Assembly (NCBI GenBank): GCA_002689655.1
Contig: NZHC01000017.1
Coordinates: 1-46,345 of the forward strand
DNA from: Rhodopirellula sp.
Lineage (GTDB): Bacteria; Planctomycetota; Planctomycetia; Pirellulales; Pirellulaceae
Length of the DNA: 46,345 nt
Direction: 5' to 3'
In this document: positions 23,910 to 32,698 of the stretch, piece by piece
Position numbering within the stretch: position 1 is the stretch's first letter
How the letters are laid out: every line of letters begins with the position of its first letter
Translations under genes and position numbers: made by a program
The notes under the pieces: generated by a model
Database searches by the model: none
Told to the model about the DNA's origin: nothing
The model's input: the letters and a program-made list of their open reading frames with translations, nothing else

Positions 23910-24769
23910 GCTGCTTTCCTTTGCTGAGAGTCACGCAATTGCCGAAGCAAATAATTCAACGCTTCGTCCATTGGTTCCGAGTCAGTTTGTTTATTCTCAG
24001 GCGTTGCTTTTTCTTGTTCTGCACCCTGGTGATCTGTCATTCGAATGACATCTATGCGTGTTTCAATTGCAAGTTGCGGCTCCTCGATTGGCTCCGATTC
24101 AATTTCGATGAAGTCGACCGGTTCGCTGGCCTGTCCCTTTGAAACATCAGTTGAACTTTGTCGTGGTGTTGGTTGAGAATCGTTGGAGTGCGATGGGGGG
24201 CTTGTTAGTGATGATTGATTTGGTTGAATTGGCACGGCCTGCCCATGATTGATCAGAACCACTTGGTGCGTGCTCTGCTGATTGTTGGAACTTGCTGGTA
24301 TCCTGAATTTCGTGCTGCTGTGCTCGCTGCTTGTCTCCGGCGGAGCGATAAGACGAAAAATAGGATAAGTGATCAGGAAAACCGGGACGACCGATGTCAA
24401 CCCAATCGCGAAACTGCCCATCACAATCGTGTTATTGAGATCCGTCCACGGAATGAAGGGAAGACTCCATGCCGTTTGGCTGGCCTGCTGAAGTTGCGGA
24501 TGAGTCAGGATGAAGTTGCCGACTTCATGAGAATAGGGATCCAGATAGACTGCGAGAAAAGTCGCGCAGACTGCAGTCAGGCCTGCCATTGCATGATTGA
24601 TCTTCAGTGAGAGCACGAGAATCACAAGGGCGAATGCAAGCAAATTTCCATGTGGGACAACACCCAGCAACAGTCCCAACGCTACTGCCCAAGCGAGTTG
24701 ATGCGGGTACCTACGCCCCTCGATCGCTCGACGCATGCTGTTGGCAAGTTTTACGATCCAAAAAATCAT
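23906..24769 (-). CDS. TIGR03546 family membrane protein
   Basis: A 287-residue protein. The first half has two to four membrane segments (AWAVALGLLLGVVPHGNLLAFALVILVLSL and later VMGSFAIGLTSVVPVFLITYPIF), with the conserved start RRYPHQLAWAVALG and a DPYSHEVG loop. This part resembles DUF2062-type membrane proteins. The second half, from about residue 155, is a hydrophilic Ser/Gln/Glu-rich tail likely in the cytoplasm and ends in LRQLRDSQQRK. It has a good ribosome site: GGAGG nine bases before the ATG at 24769. The gene runs into the TIGR03545 gene with a four-base overlap, so the pair is translationally coupled and probably acts together. The function is unknown. Confidence 0.8.
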   Translation of the reverse strand: MIFWIVKLANSMRRAIEGRRYPHQLAWAVALGLLLGVVPHGNLLAFALVILVLSLKINHAMAGLTAVCATFLAVYLDPYSHEVGNFILTHPQLQQASQTAWSLPFIPWTDLNNTIVMGSFAIGLTSVVPVFLITYPIFRLIAPPETSSEHSSTKFRIPASSNNQQSTHQVVLINHGQAVPIQPNQSSLTSPPSHSNDSQPTPRQSSTDVSKGQASEPVDFIEIESEPIEEPQLAIETRIDVIRMTDHQGAEQEKATPENKQTDSEPMDEALNYLLRQLRDSQQRKAA

Positions 24770-25345
24770 TTTGTCGCGCCTCCGTACGCATGCCTATTTC
24801 CGTAGACTCCGTGCACATGCACTTTTCTACAGACACTTTCGGTAGGTAGTATCGGCACATCGTCGCTGATAAATTCAGTACAGACGTTAGCTTTTCCCAA
24901 ACCAGATCAATTTCCGTGATCGCGTCGTTTCTCCGCCTCTTGTTTTCCTCCTCACAGTTGGTGAGCGGGGACATTGATCCAATAATGATCGATTTTCAAG
25001 GGTTTTGAGCTGGATCGAATATTTGATTGGTTGAGGTAGGGTCCATGGTTAAGTGAAAAAAGGGTGATAAATTGAGCAAAGTCCGCGTTTCTACGTGCTC
25101 TTGACCACACGTGTCAAAAAGCAGGCCGAAGCTCTGGCGTTGGGAGTGTAACTGAACAAGGCATCTCGGATATGATTCTCGTTTAAATGATGTGGGTCAT
25201 GTTTGGTATGGCTTGGAGGGTTCAGGGCATCGGTTTTATGAAGGTGCGGGTGACTTGCTGATTGGCGGTATCGGAACGATGAGGCGAGGAACTGAGCTTT
25301 GGAAAAAACTGACCCGTGGCAATCAAATGAGGCTAATAGAAACGC
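24770..25345. other. 576-base gap between divergent genes
   Basis: The gap separates the TIGR03546 gene (minus) and the AddB-like gene (plus), so promoters for both should lie here. I find no convincing reading frame, tRNA or terminator. A minus-strand frame over 24711-24974 overlaps the TIGR03546 start and looks like chance. GTGCACATGCAC around 24821-24832 is a small palindrome. No strong -35/-10 pair is seen. Confidence 0.5.
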
Positions 25346-28267
25346 GTGAAACTCTTTTCGACTTCCTGTGAAACTGTTTATCTGGGTTGGGATGCTCCCT
25401 TGCTTCCGCGTGCTGCTGGCTTCCTGCGAGAGAGGTTCGCAGTCAAGAATGATTGTGACTTGAGTGGCACGATTTGTGTGCTTCCATCTTCACGAGGCGT
25501 GCAGCGTTTCAAGCAACTGTTGCATCATGAAATGGTATCGCAGAACTTGCATTATTCGCTTCCCAAAGTCATTACGATTGGCCAGTTGGCGGAGTTTTTG
25601 CACACACACGAAATTCCGGTTGCATTGGAACTAGAGCAGACGTTGGCTTGGGCCAGTGTGTTACGGGCCAAAGATCCTGATGACTTGAAACCGCTGTTTC
25701 CTGTCATTCCTGTTCCCGAGCCGATTGGGGCATGGTTAGATCTTGCATCGACAATGAGGCGTCTGCATGAGGATCTCTCTGCCAACGAGATGACGTTTCG
25801 TAGTGTCGTGGATGTGACTGAGACTGATTCAGAAAAGCGGCGTTGGGAACTCTTGAGCGGATTGTTTGAGCAATACCTTGCAATTCTCTCTAAGGCGGGC
25901 GTGTGTGATCCACATTGGGCAAGGCGGGAAGCGGTCTTGCAAGGCGCTTGCCATTCGCAGGGCAAGGTGGTTCTGGTGGGGACAAGTGATCTGAGTAATG
26001 CAATGGTTGCCATGCTGCGTGCCCAGGATGAGGAACTGATTTCGCTGGTTGCTGCGCCGGAAAGTGACTCGTGGCGATTTGATGAATTCGGTTGCGTTGA
26101 AACGAAAGGCTGGCTTGAACATCGCCTTCCATTGCAGGATGAACAGTTAATTAGTGCAGGCGATGTGGCGGAACAAGCCATGGCGGTTGCGGCATCGTTG
26201 GCCGATCTCGGAGATGAATTCTCCACCGATCAGGTTACTGTCGGAGTCACCGATGAGTCGCAGGTTGGGCCCGTTGAAATTGAGTTGCGGGGCTGTGGAC
26301 TGGGAACTTCTAGGAACCTTGGATGGCCAGTTTCTCAAACAGCGATTGGACGTCTGTTGACCTTAACTTCCACGTTTTTGCAACGAAGAAACTGGCAGTC
26401 TCTTGCAGCTCTGGTAAGGCATGCCGACGTTGCGCGGTACATTACCAAACAAGTGGGTGAGGGCAATGCGTCCGATTGGTTGACCGATGTGGATCGCCTG
26501 CTGTCAAATCACTACCCTATTAAAATACGGAATGCTCTCTCTCCCAAGGCAGCTAAAGCCTATCCTCTGGCGATTCGAGTGTTGAAGATTGTCGAAGCAT
26601 GGCTTGTCGAGTTTACGAACGCCGAACGGTCGATTGCCCAATGGAGTAGTGTGATTGAATCTTGGCTTGAAGTCTTGTATGACGATCAAAAAAGTAGCGA
26701 TGCTGTCGAGACAGAGACCGGAGTTGAAAGTGCTGATTCCTTGGGGCAGGAATTGCAAGAGGCTGAATCAGATCTCGCGTTAGGTATGCCAAGCACAACC
26801 CCAACACGAACGCAAAGAGCGTTTGAGGCCGTCAAGCGGCTGACGCAGCGGTTCGGAAATCTGAATGCAGATCTGGATTTGCTTATTTCAGGTTCAGCCG
26901 CTTTGGAGATGCTTTCCGGCCGTCTTGCTGATGCTCGTGTATCCGATCAGCGCGGTGACAATGATGTCATGATTCTAGGTTGGCTTGATCTTTCCTTGGA
27001 TGATTCGGAAGCGATGGTAATCGTGGGACTTAATCATCCGTTTGTACCCGGTGCAGTGACGAGTGATCCATTTCTGCCCGGGGCTGTTCGCAGTAAGCTC
27101 CGTATGTCAGACAATGAACGGCGGTATGCACGCGATCTTTATGCCATGCATGTCATGTTGTGTTCTCGTAAGTCCATCCGTTTCATTGTGGGACGCCGTG
27201 CGGCAGATCAGACGCCAACTCCTCCCAGTCGCCTATTAGCTGCTACTGAGCCGGTTAATGCGGCTCGAAGGGTGCGGGGGCTTCTCGATGGCCCACGGAA
27301 TTCATTTCTTGTGCATCATGACTGGGACCAAAAAACAGAGGGGCTCGGATTAGCAATTCCCTCGCTGCCCACGTTAGGAAAGGAAGGACGCGTCCGAACG
27401 ATGAGTGTTACCGCTTTTCGTGACTACCTCGATTGCCCTTATCGATTTTACTTGCGGCATGTATTGAAACTTCGCCCAATGGATGACGCTACCGGGGAAT
27501 TGGCGGCGAATCAGTTTGGTGACATGGTTCATGGAGCGTTGGAAACGTTTGGTGATTCCTCGGATCGAGATGAAACCCAACTGGGGAAGATCGAGCAGGC
27601 TTTGTTGTCGCATCTGAGTGACTACGTCGCAGAACATTATGGAAACGCGGTGTCCTCGGCTGTGACTCTGCAAGTAGCTCAGGCGGAACGTCGGCTCAAG
27701 GCTGTCGCAAAGCAGCAGGCTGCACGAATCGCACAAGGATGGACGATCCATGCGTCGGAAGCTTCTGTGAATGAAAGTGATGGCGCAGGTATTGAAGTCG
27801 ATGGGATGACCATGGGGTTGCGAGGCCGTTTTGACCGCATCGATTTTCATGCACAGACGGGACGCTATGCCATTCTTGACTACAAAACTCACGGGCACCG
27901 CCCGGAGAAAAAACATCTGAAAAAAGTGGACGGTGTCTATCAGTGGATTGATCTGCAATTACCGCTGTATCGCATGATGGTACCCTTTCTCGGGATCAAG
28001 GAGGATCCGGCTACTGTCGAGTTGGGCTACTTCAATATCAGTGAGAAAGATGACGAGACGAAAATCAATATCGCTGACTTCACTGAAGAGCAAATGGCTG
28101 AGGCTGTGGAGATCATTGAGGAATGTGTCCGCGGAATTTGGGCCGAACAGTTTGAGCCTACGGCAGAGCGTGTGCAGTACGATGATTACGACATGGTTTT
28201 GCAAACAGGAATCACACGTCGATTGGTGGCTGATGTGGATGCTGCAGCTAGGGAGCTGGAGTCATGA
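25346..28267 (+). CDS. AddB-like PD-(D/E)XK nuclease subunit
   Basis: A 973-residue protein with the AddB plan: a degenerate helicase-like N-terminal half (ICVLPSSRGVQRFKQLL near residue 35) and a C-terminal RecB-family nuclease (about 680-900). The nuclease has the block MSVTAFRDYLDCPYRFYLR with Cys697, then GDMVHGALE and LDYKTHG, where Asp845 and Lys847 belong to the catalytic D-x-K motif. AddB proteins carry a 4Fe-4S cluster held by one Cys before and a C-x2-C-x5-C group after the nuclease. Here the first Cys is present but the later trio is replaced: Val943, Asp946 and Leu952 in VQYDDYDMVL. Start GTG at 25346, without a good ribosome site. The stop overlaps the AddA-like gene (ATGA), so they act as a pair in processing broken DNA ends. 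Confidence 0.85.
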   Translation: MKLFSTSCETVYLGWDAPLLPRAAGFLRERFAVKNDCDLSGTICVLPSSRGVQRFKQLLHHEMVSQNLHYSLPKVITIGQLAEFLHTHEIPVALELEQTLAWASVLRAKDPDDLKPLFPVIPVPEPIGAWLDLASTMRRLHEDLSANEMTFRSVVDVTETDSEKRRWELLSGLFEQYLAILSKAGVCDPHWARREAVLQGACHSQGKVVLVGTSDLSNAMVAMLRAQDEELISLVAAPESDSWRFDEFGCVETKGWLEHRLPLQDEQLISAGDVAEQAMAVAASLADLGDEFSTDQVTVGVTDESQVGPVEIELRGCGLGTSRNLGWPVSQTAIGRLLTLTSTFLQRRNWQSLAALVRHADVARYITKQVGEGNASDWLTDVDRLLSNHYPIKIRNALSPKAAKAYPLAIRVLKIVEAWLVEFTNAERSIAQWSSVIESWLEVLYDDQKSSDAVETETGVESADSLGQELQEAESDLALGMPSTTPTRTQRAFEAVKRLTQRFGNLNADLDLLISGSAALEMLSGRLADARVSDQRGDNDVMILGWLDLSLDDSEAMVIVGLNHPFVPGAVTSDPFLPGAVRSKLRMSDNERRYARDLYAMHVMLCSRKSIRFIVGRRAADQTPTPPSRLLAATEPVNAARRVRGLLDGPRNSFLVHHDWDQKTEGLGLAIPSLPTLGKEGRVRTMSVTAFRDYLDCPYRFYLRHVLKLRPMDDATGELAANQFGDMVHGALETFGDSSDRDETQLGKIEQALLSHLSDYVAEHYGNAVSSAVTLQVAQAERRLKAVAKQQAARIAQGWTIHASEASVNESDGAGIEVDGMTMGLRGRFDRIDFHAQTGRYAILDYKTHGHRPEKKHLKKVDGVYQWIDLQLPLYRMMVPFLGIKEDPATVELGYFNISEKDDETKINIADFTEEQMAEAVEIIEECVRGIWAEQFEPTAERVQYDDYDMVLQTGITRRLVADVDAAARELES

Positions 28268-31131
28268 GTGAATCGAAGCAGAGTGATGGGAGTGATGGAA
28301 ATCCAAGACGTGGCGACATTGTCAGCCAGAATGAGTCAATGCACGGCGATCGGAACCGTTTGCAGGATCAACAAGGGGCTGCCATGAAGAAAAAATCTGC
28401 GGGCAACCATATTGCCGACATTAACCACGATGAAAATGTCCAAGACCATGAGCCCTCGGTTGCAGCACAGGGGCAGCAGTCTGACAAGGACTCGGGTGAA
28501 AGCGAAGGTGTAGTCTGCGATGGGATGTTGTTGCCGACTGTGGTGCGAGCCTCTGCTGGAACTGGAAAAACATACCAACTGACAGCTCGTCTGATGCGAA
28601 TTCTATTGCAGGGTGCGGCGCCCGAGTCGATTTTGGCGACCACGTTCACCAGAAAAGCAGCAGGTGAGATCCTCGATCGGGTGCTGCTGACGCTTGCCCA
28701 TGCTGCTAATGAAAGTGATCCAGCGGCCTTGGAGGCGTTGCGTGAACAGGTCGACCTGCCAACGCTACCTCGCTCTGCGTGCTTGCAGATGTTTGACAAG
28801 TTGTTGCGGAATGTGCATCGCCTACGTATTTGCACCTTGGACAGTCTATTCTCGCAATTAGCAAGATCATTTTCATTCGAATTGGGGCTGCCGCCAGCGT
28901 GGCGGCTGACGGATGAGATTGAAGAGGTTTGGTTGCGTGAGCAAGCGGTTGATGCACTTATCGCAACTTTGGATCCAGCAGAAATGACGACTCTTCTTTC
29001 CATGCTTGGGAAAGGTGAGAACCGTCGGTCAATCGCAAGGGAGTTGCTGCAGGTTGTCGATACTGCCTATAGCGGACAGCGTCAGTGTGGTGTGCAAGTG
29101 TGGGAGAAATTGGTAGCCCCCAAGGCTCCGAGTGAGAGGGAACTCGCTGACGCTGTCAGTGCCATGCGGTCTGTCCAGCTACCACAAAAACGTCTAATGA
29201 CTCGTCTTGAAAAGCTGGCGCAACAAATTGAAACAAAAGACTTTGGTGCGCTTGCTGACGACACTTTGATTGCAAATATTGCCGCTGCAAGAAGATTGAA
29301 TACGGAAGTGAAGTACTTTCGCTCGCCTTTCCCTGATGAGCTTGATGACGCGTTCGATACACTGTACGCCGCCGTGCGTACCAATGTGCTGGGACTGTTG
29401 AAAGGGCAGAATATCGCAACAGGTAAGGTGCTCGATGTTTACAACAACAATGTGACAGATTTAAAACAGTCTGCTCGAGTGCTGGGATTCGAGGATGTGT
29501 CCATTCGGCTTGCGTCACGATTCGCATCGCTTGATCAACGCTTGCTGGGTGATCGCATGGACGGAGCAATCAATCATGTGTTGCTGGATGAGTTTCAAGA
29601 TACTTCTCCAGTACAATGGCAGGTTCTGCGACCGCTTGCGATGAGAGTGACAGATTCGAGTGCAGCGAGTGACCAAGTTCAGGACGAGCGTGCTGTGCGA
29701 CAGTCGTTCTTTTGTGTTGGTGACACCAAGCAGGCGATTTACGGTTGGCGCGGTGGCGTGGCAGAAATCTTTGATGCTGTAGCAGACCAGATACCTGATG
29801 TCGTCGAGAATGAGCAGAACACAAGCTATCGAAGTAGTCAGATTATTGTTGACGTTGTTAATCAAACCTTCAAGAATCTGATTCGGCATCCGATGGCAGA
29901 TGTAGTTGATGCTGCTGATCCAACCAGCAAATCAACTTATGAAGCGGCAGCACTGAGGACCTTTTGCCGACGTTTTCCGGAACACAAGGCATTCAAGCAG
30001 GAGTTGCCCGGCCATGTTCAGGTGATGACTTCTGCGAATCCTGAGAATTCAGATAGCGAGGCGCGGCAGCAGGCCTGTTATGAACGCGCAGCAGGCTTAG
30101 TGGCCGATTTGAATCGCAAGGCTCCAAGGAAGTCCATTGGTATTCTGACTCGTACCAATCGTGGTGTTGCTCAGCTTATTTTTATGCTGGAAAACCTTGG
30201 GGTTGAAGTGAGTCAGGAGGGTGGGAATCCACTGACCGATGCAGCGGCTGTCGAAACAATCCTGTCCACTCTGATGATGGCAGAGCATCCTGGCGATGGG
30301 CGATGGGAATTTCATGCCAGGTCGACGCCCCTGGGCAAATTAACCCAATTCGGGCCCGACTACGTGCGAGACATGGTTGAAGAAAGAGGTTTGGCTGAAT
30401 CCATTGAGTTTTTTGCTGGAGTGTTGGCGCCTGCCTGTGACGAGCGGGAGACACTGAGGTTGAAGCAACTCACCCGCCTGGCGATCAGTTACCAACTGCA
30501 GGCAGCTCCCAGAGTCAGGGACTTTGTCAGGCTGGTTCGTGAAAAACGTGTCGAACGACCACAGATAGCACCTGTTCGAGTCATGACGGTTCACCAATCC
30601 AAGGGCCTGGAATTCGATGCGGTTGTGTTGCCGGAGCTTGATGGTGCATTGACGCGTGCTTCGGGTAGTTCCGTATCCGATATCAAGGAAATCGGGGAGC
30701 CGCCCGAGGGAATGACGCGTTACCTAAATCAGAAAGCTTGGCACTTTTTGACGGGGCACTGGCAACGAGTCTTTGGTGCGCAAGCAGGCGGCGGTATGAC
30801 GGAAGCTTTGTGTTTGTTGTATGTAGCAATGACACGAGCTCGACAAGGACTGTATCTCATCATGCAGCCAGCTAAAAAATCGGCCTTCGATGTGAAGACC
30901 GGGGCATCGCTGGTTTATCATGCTCTTGGTTGCCAGCAGGATCCAACTGAAAATAATGTTCTCCTGTATGAACACGGTGATGAAGATTGCTGGGCAGATG
31001 CAACGATTGATTCAGATGCCTTGTTCCAACAGAATCAGGGCGAGATAGAAAATCCAGTCCACCGCCCCGGTCACATCAGGATCAAATTACGAACCGCGAC
31101 TGGTACGCCAGTTGCGTCCACCAACGAGTGA
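28264..31131 (+). CDS. AddA-like UvrD/REP helicase without nuclease domain
   Basis: A 955-residue superfamily 1 helicase. Motif I is SAGTGKTYQL with Lys102; motif II is LLDEFQDTSPVQW; motif III is GDTKQAIYGWRGG; motif V is TVHQSKGLEFDAVVLPEL and motif VI LLYVAMTRARQG. In AddA and RecB a nuclease domain follows motif VI, but this protein ends about 100 residues later with no D-x-K motif, so the pair has one nuclease, on the AddB-like partner. The first ~90 residues before motif I are polar and low in complexity (Ser, Asp, Gln); a later start such as the ATG at 28384 is possible. Expected role: unwinding double-strand-break ends for recombination. It starts in the ATGA overlap with the previous gene. 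Confidence 0.88.
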   Translation: MSESKQSDGSDGNPRRGDIVSQNESMHGDRNRLQDQQGAAMKKKSAGNHIADINHDENVQDHEPSVAAQGQQSDKDSGESEGVVCDGMLLPTVVRASAGTGKTYQLTARLMRILLQGAAPESILATTFTRKAAGEILDRVLLTLAHAANESDPAALEALREQVDLPTLPRSACLQMFDKLLRNVHRLRICTLDSLFSQLARSFSFELGLPPAWRLTDEIEEVWLREQAVDALIATLDPAEMTTLLSMLGKGENRRSIARELLQVVDTAYSGQRQCGVQVWEKLVAPKAPSERELADAVSAMRSVQLPQKRLMTRLEKLAQQIETKDFGALADDTLIANIAAARRLNTEVKYFRSPFPDELDDAFDTLYAAVRTNVLGLLKGQNIATGKVLDVYNNNVTDLKQSARVLGFEDVSIRLASRFASLDQRLLGDRMDGAINHVLLDEFQDTSPVQWQVLRPLAMRVTDSSAASDQVQDERAVRQSFFCVGDTKQAIYGWRGGVAEIFDAVADQIPDVVENEQNTSYRSSQIIVDVVNQTFKNLIRHPMADVVDAADPTSKSTYEAAALRTFCRRFPEHKAFKQELPGHVQVMTSANPENSDSEARQQACYERAAGLVADLNRKAPRKSIGILTRTNRGVAQLIFMLENLGVEVSQEGGNPLTDAAAVETILSTLMMAEHPGDGRWEFHARSTPLGKLTQFGPDYVRDMVEERGLAESIEFFAGVLAPACDERETLRLKQLTRLAISYQLQAAPRVRDFVRLVREKRVERPQIAPVRVMTVHQSKGLEFDAVVLPELDGALTRASGSSVSDIKEIGEPPEGMTRYLNQKAWHFLTGHWQRVFGAQAGGGMTEALCLLYVAMTRARQGLYLIMQPAKKSAFDVKTGASLVYHALGCQQDPTENNVLLYEHGDEDCWADATIDSDALFQQNQGEIENPVHRPGHIRIKLRTATGTPVASTNE

Positions 31132-31157
31132 GGTCCAGTCAGGCTTCGTTTGAACTA

Positions 31158-32462
31158 CTAGGGCTTTCCAATCAGGAAAAGTTGGGTGCCAGTTCGGACG
31201 ACGAACCCGTTTGGAGTGGGAGCGACCCCGTACTGGATCTCTCCTGCAAATCCACCCGGTCCCCCCACACCTGCCGAGGCCCAAAGTCGATTCTCGTCGA
31301 GGAACGTTTTTTTCGGTCCCGCCTGCACAATCGAAGTGCGTCCGTCTTTACCAAAGAAGAAAACATGTTCGCCAACACCAATGGGAGTTGCCCAGTTGCT
31401 GTCTGCTAATCTCGCGGTGTATTGGGTTTCACCCGTACTGGCATTGATGCAATACAGAACACCGGCCCGATTTGTGTAGTATGCATGCCCTTTGTATAGG
31501 ATTGGCGACCCGAATGAACTGGTTGCATCGGTGCTTTTCCAAACGACCTCCGGAGTGAACCCGTCATCCGAGGGAATGATTTTCATCAAGAGATTTGATT
31601 CCTTTGCTCCCTCGGATGCTTCGCCATTGCGTCCAGGCGAGGCACCCACCAAGAATGTACCTTGGCCAGCGTCGATGGTTGATGGGACCGTATTGCCACC
31701 AACATTGTCGTAGTTCCAAAGCAGTTTTCCATTTTCAGGATCATAGCCGTCAACGGATCCGGAGGATGAAATCACGATCTGATCTTTACCCCCAATTTTG
31801 ACCATCATTGGCGAAGACCAGGATATTCGGCTTGTCCGATCAGTTTTCCATGTTGTCTTGCCTGTCTTTTTATCAAAGCCCGCGATGTACGAAGGGCCAT
31901 CATTGTCCGCAACGATGAATATCTGATCATCAAGTTGAGCAATGGAACCACCCAAGCCGAATCGGCCAACGAATTTCCCATAATCCTTGACGAGGTCTCT
32001 TTCCCAACGCACCTCACCATCCGGAGTCAGCGCGACGAGATTGCCGCTTTCAAAAAAAGCGAAAACTCCTGAGTTGTCTGCAGACGGTGTCGGTGCCGCC
32101 CGACTGGTGTACACATTGTTGGCAGCAAGCAGGCTGCTGGGAAATGATTTCTTCCAAAGCAACTCGCCACTAACCAAGTTGTGGCACGAAACAAGATTGT
32201 TGTTTTTCATCGGTCCCTCTACTGCCGTGAGGTAGATTCGGTCACCAACGATGATCGGGCTGGATTGCCCATGCCCGGTTAATTCGGATTGCCATTTGAT
32301 CCCTTCATCAGGAGTCCATTTGAGCGGTGGCGCGAAGTCTTCCGCAATGGATCGGGATTTGCCACCTAGGAATGCCGGCCAGTCAGCGTTGGTTGGTTGA
32401 GACGACAGAATCGCGATGGTTACGACTGCCAGAACAGCAAAGGCGGAGATGAATCGTTGCAT
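31158..32462 (-). CDS. Exported PQQ-type beta-propeller protein
   Basis: About 434 residues. A signal peptide (FISAFAVLAVVTIAILSS) precedes ADWPAFLGGKSRSIAED. The rest is an eight-bladed PQQ-like propeller with repeated phrases such as GDRIYLTAVEGP, LVSCHNLVSGELLWKKSF, PENGKLLWNYDN and NASTGETQYTARL. It lacks the Cys and metal residues of true quinoprotein dehydrogenases as far as I can see, so it may be a structural or binding protein; planctomycetes have many such copies. I use the ATG at 32462; a TTG two codons upstream is also open. It is the third gene of a same-strand set after the PSD-type and DUF1501 genes but lies 236 bases downstream, so its own promoter is possible. It converges on the AddA-like gene with 26 bases between stops. 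Confidence 0.85.
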   Translation of the reverse strand: MQRFISAFAVLAVVTIAILSSQPTNADWPAFLGGKSRSIAEDFAPPLKWTPDEGIKWQSELTGHGQSSPIIVGDRIYLTAVEGPMKNNNLVSCHNLVSGELLWKKSFPSSLLAANNVYTSRAAPTPSADNSGVFAFFESGNLVALTPDGEVRWERDLVKDYGKFVGRFGLGGSIAQLDDQIFIVADNDGPSYIAGFDKKTGKTTWKTDRTSRISWSSPMMVKIGGKDQIVISSSGSVDGYDPENGKLLWNYDNVGGNTVPSTIDAGQGTFLVGASPGRNGEASEGAKESNLLMKIIPSDDGFTPEVVWKSTDATSSFGSPILYKGHAYYTNRAGVLYCINASTGETQYTARLADSNWATPIGVGEHVFFFGKDGRTSIVQAGPKKTFLDENRLWASAGVGGPGGFAGEIQYGVAPTPNGFVVRTGTQLFLIGKP

Positions 32463-32698
32463 GGTCAAGGTACCTGTGATGTGTTGGGTTTTAGAAACCG
32501 AGCGTGGATTTTGAACTGGCAGACGTTTCTGAAGCCGGGAATGTCATGGTCGCAGCTAAATTACAAGACAAGATGAGCAGCTAGCACCGGGCGTTCTATA
32601 CGACAGGAGCGGTTTGGTCGACACCAGCATCCCGAATCTCAACGAACTTTACCCTGACGTGAAGTTAGGGAGGTGTGCTGAGCCTGTGCGAGCGTGGC

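Noticed and set aside
24711-24974. 87-codon minus-strand frame overlapping the TIGR03546 start
   Set aside because: No motif, charged and Cys-scattered composition, and overlap with a gene having a good ribosome site.
25552-26226. 224-codon minus-strand frame within the AddB-like gene
   Set aside because: Antisense to a well-supported gene, Ser/Arg-rich, with no motif; typical shadow frame.
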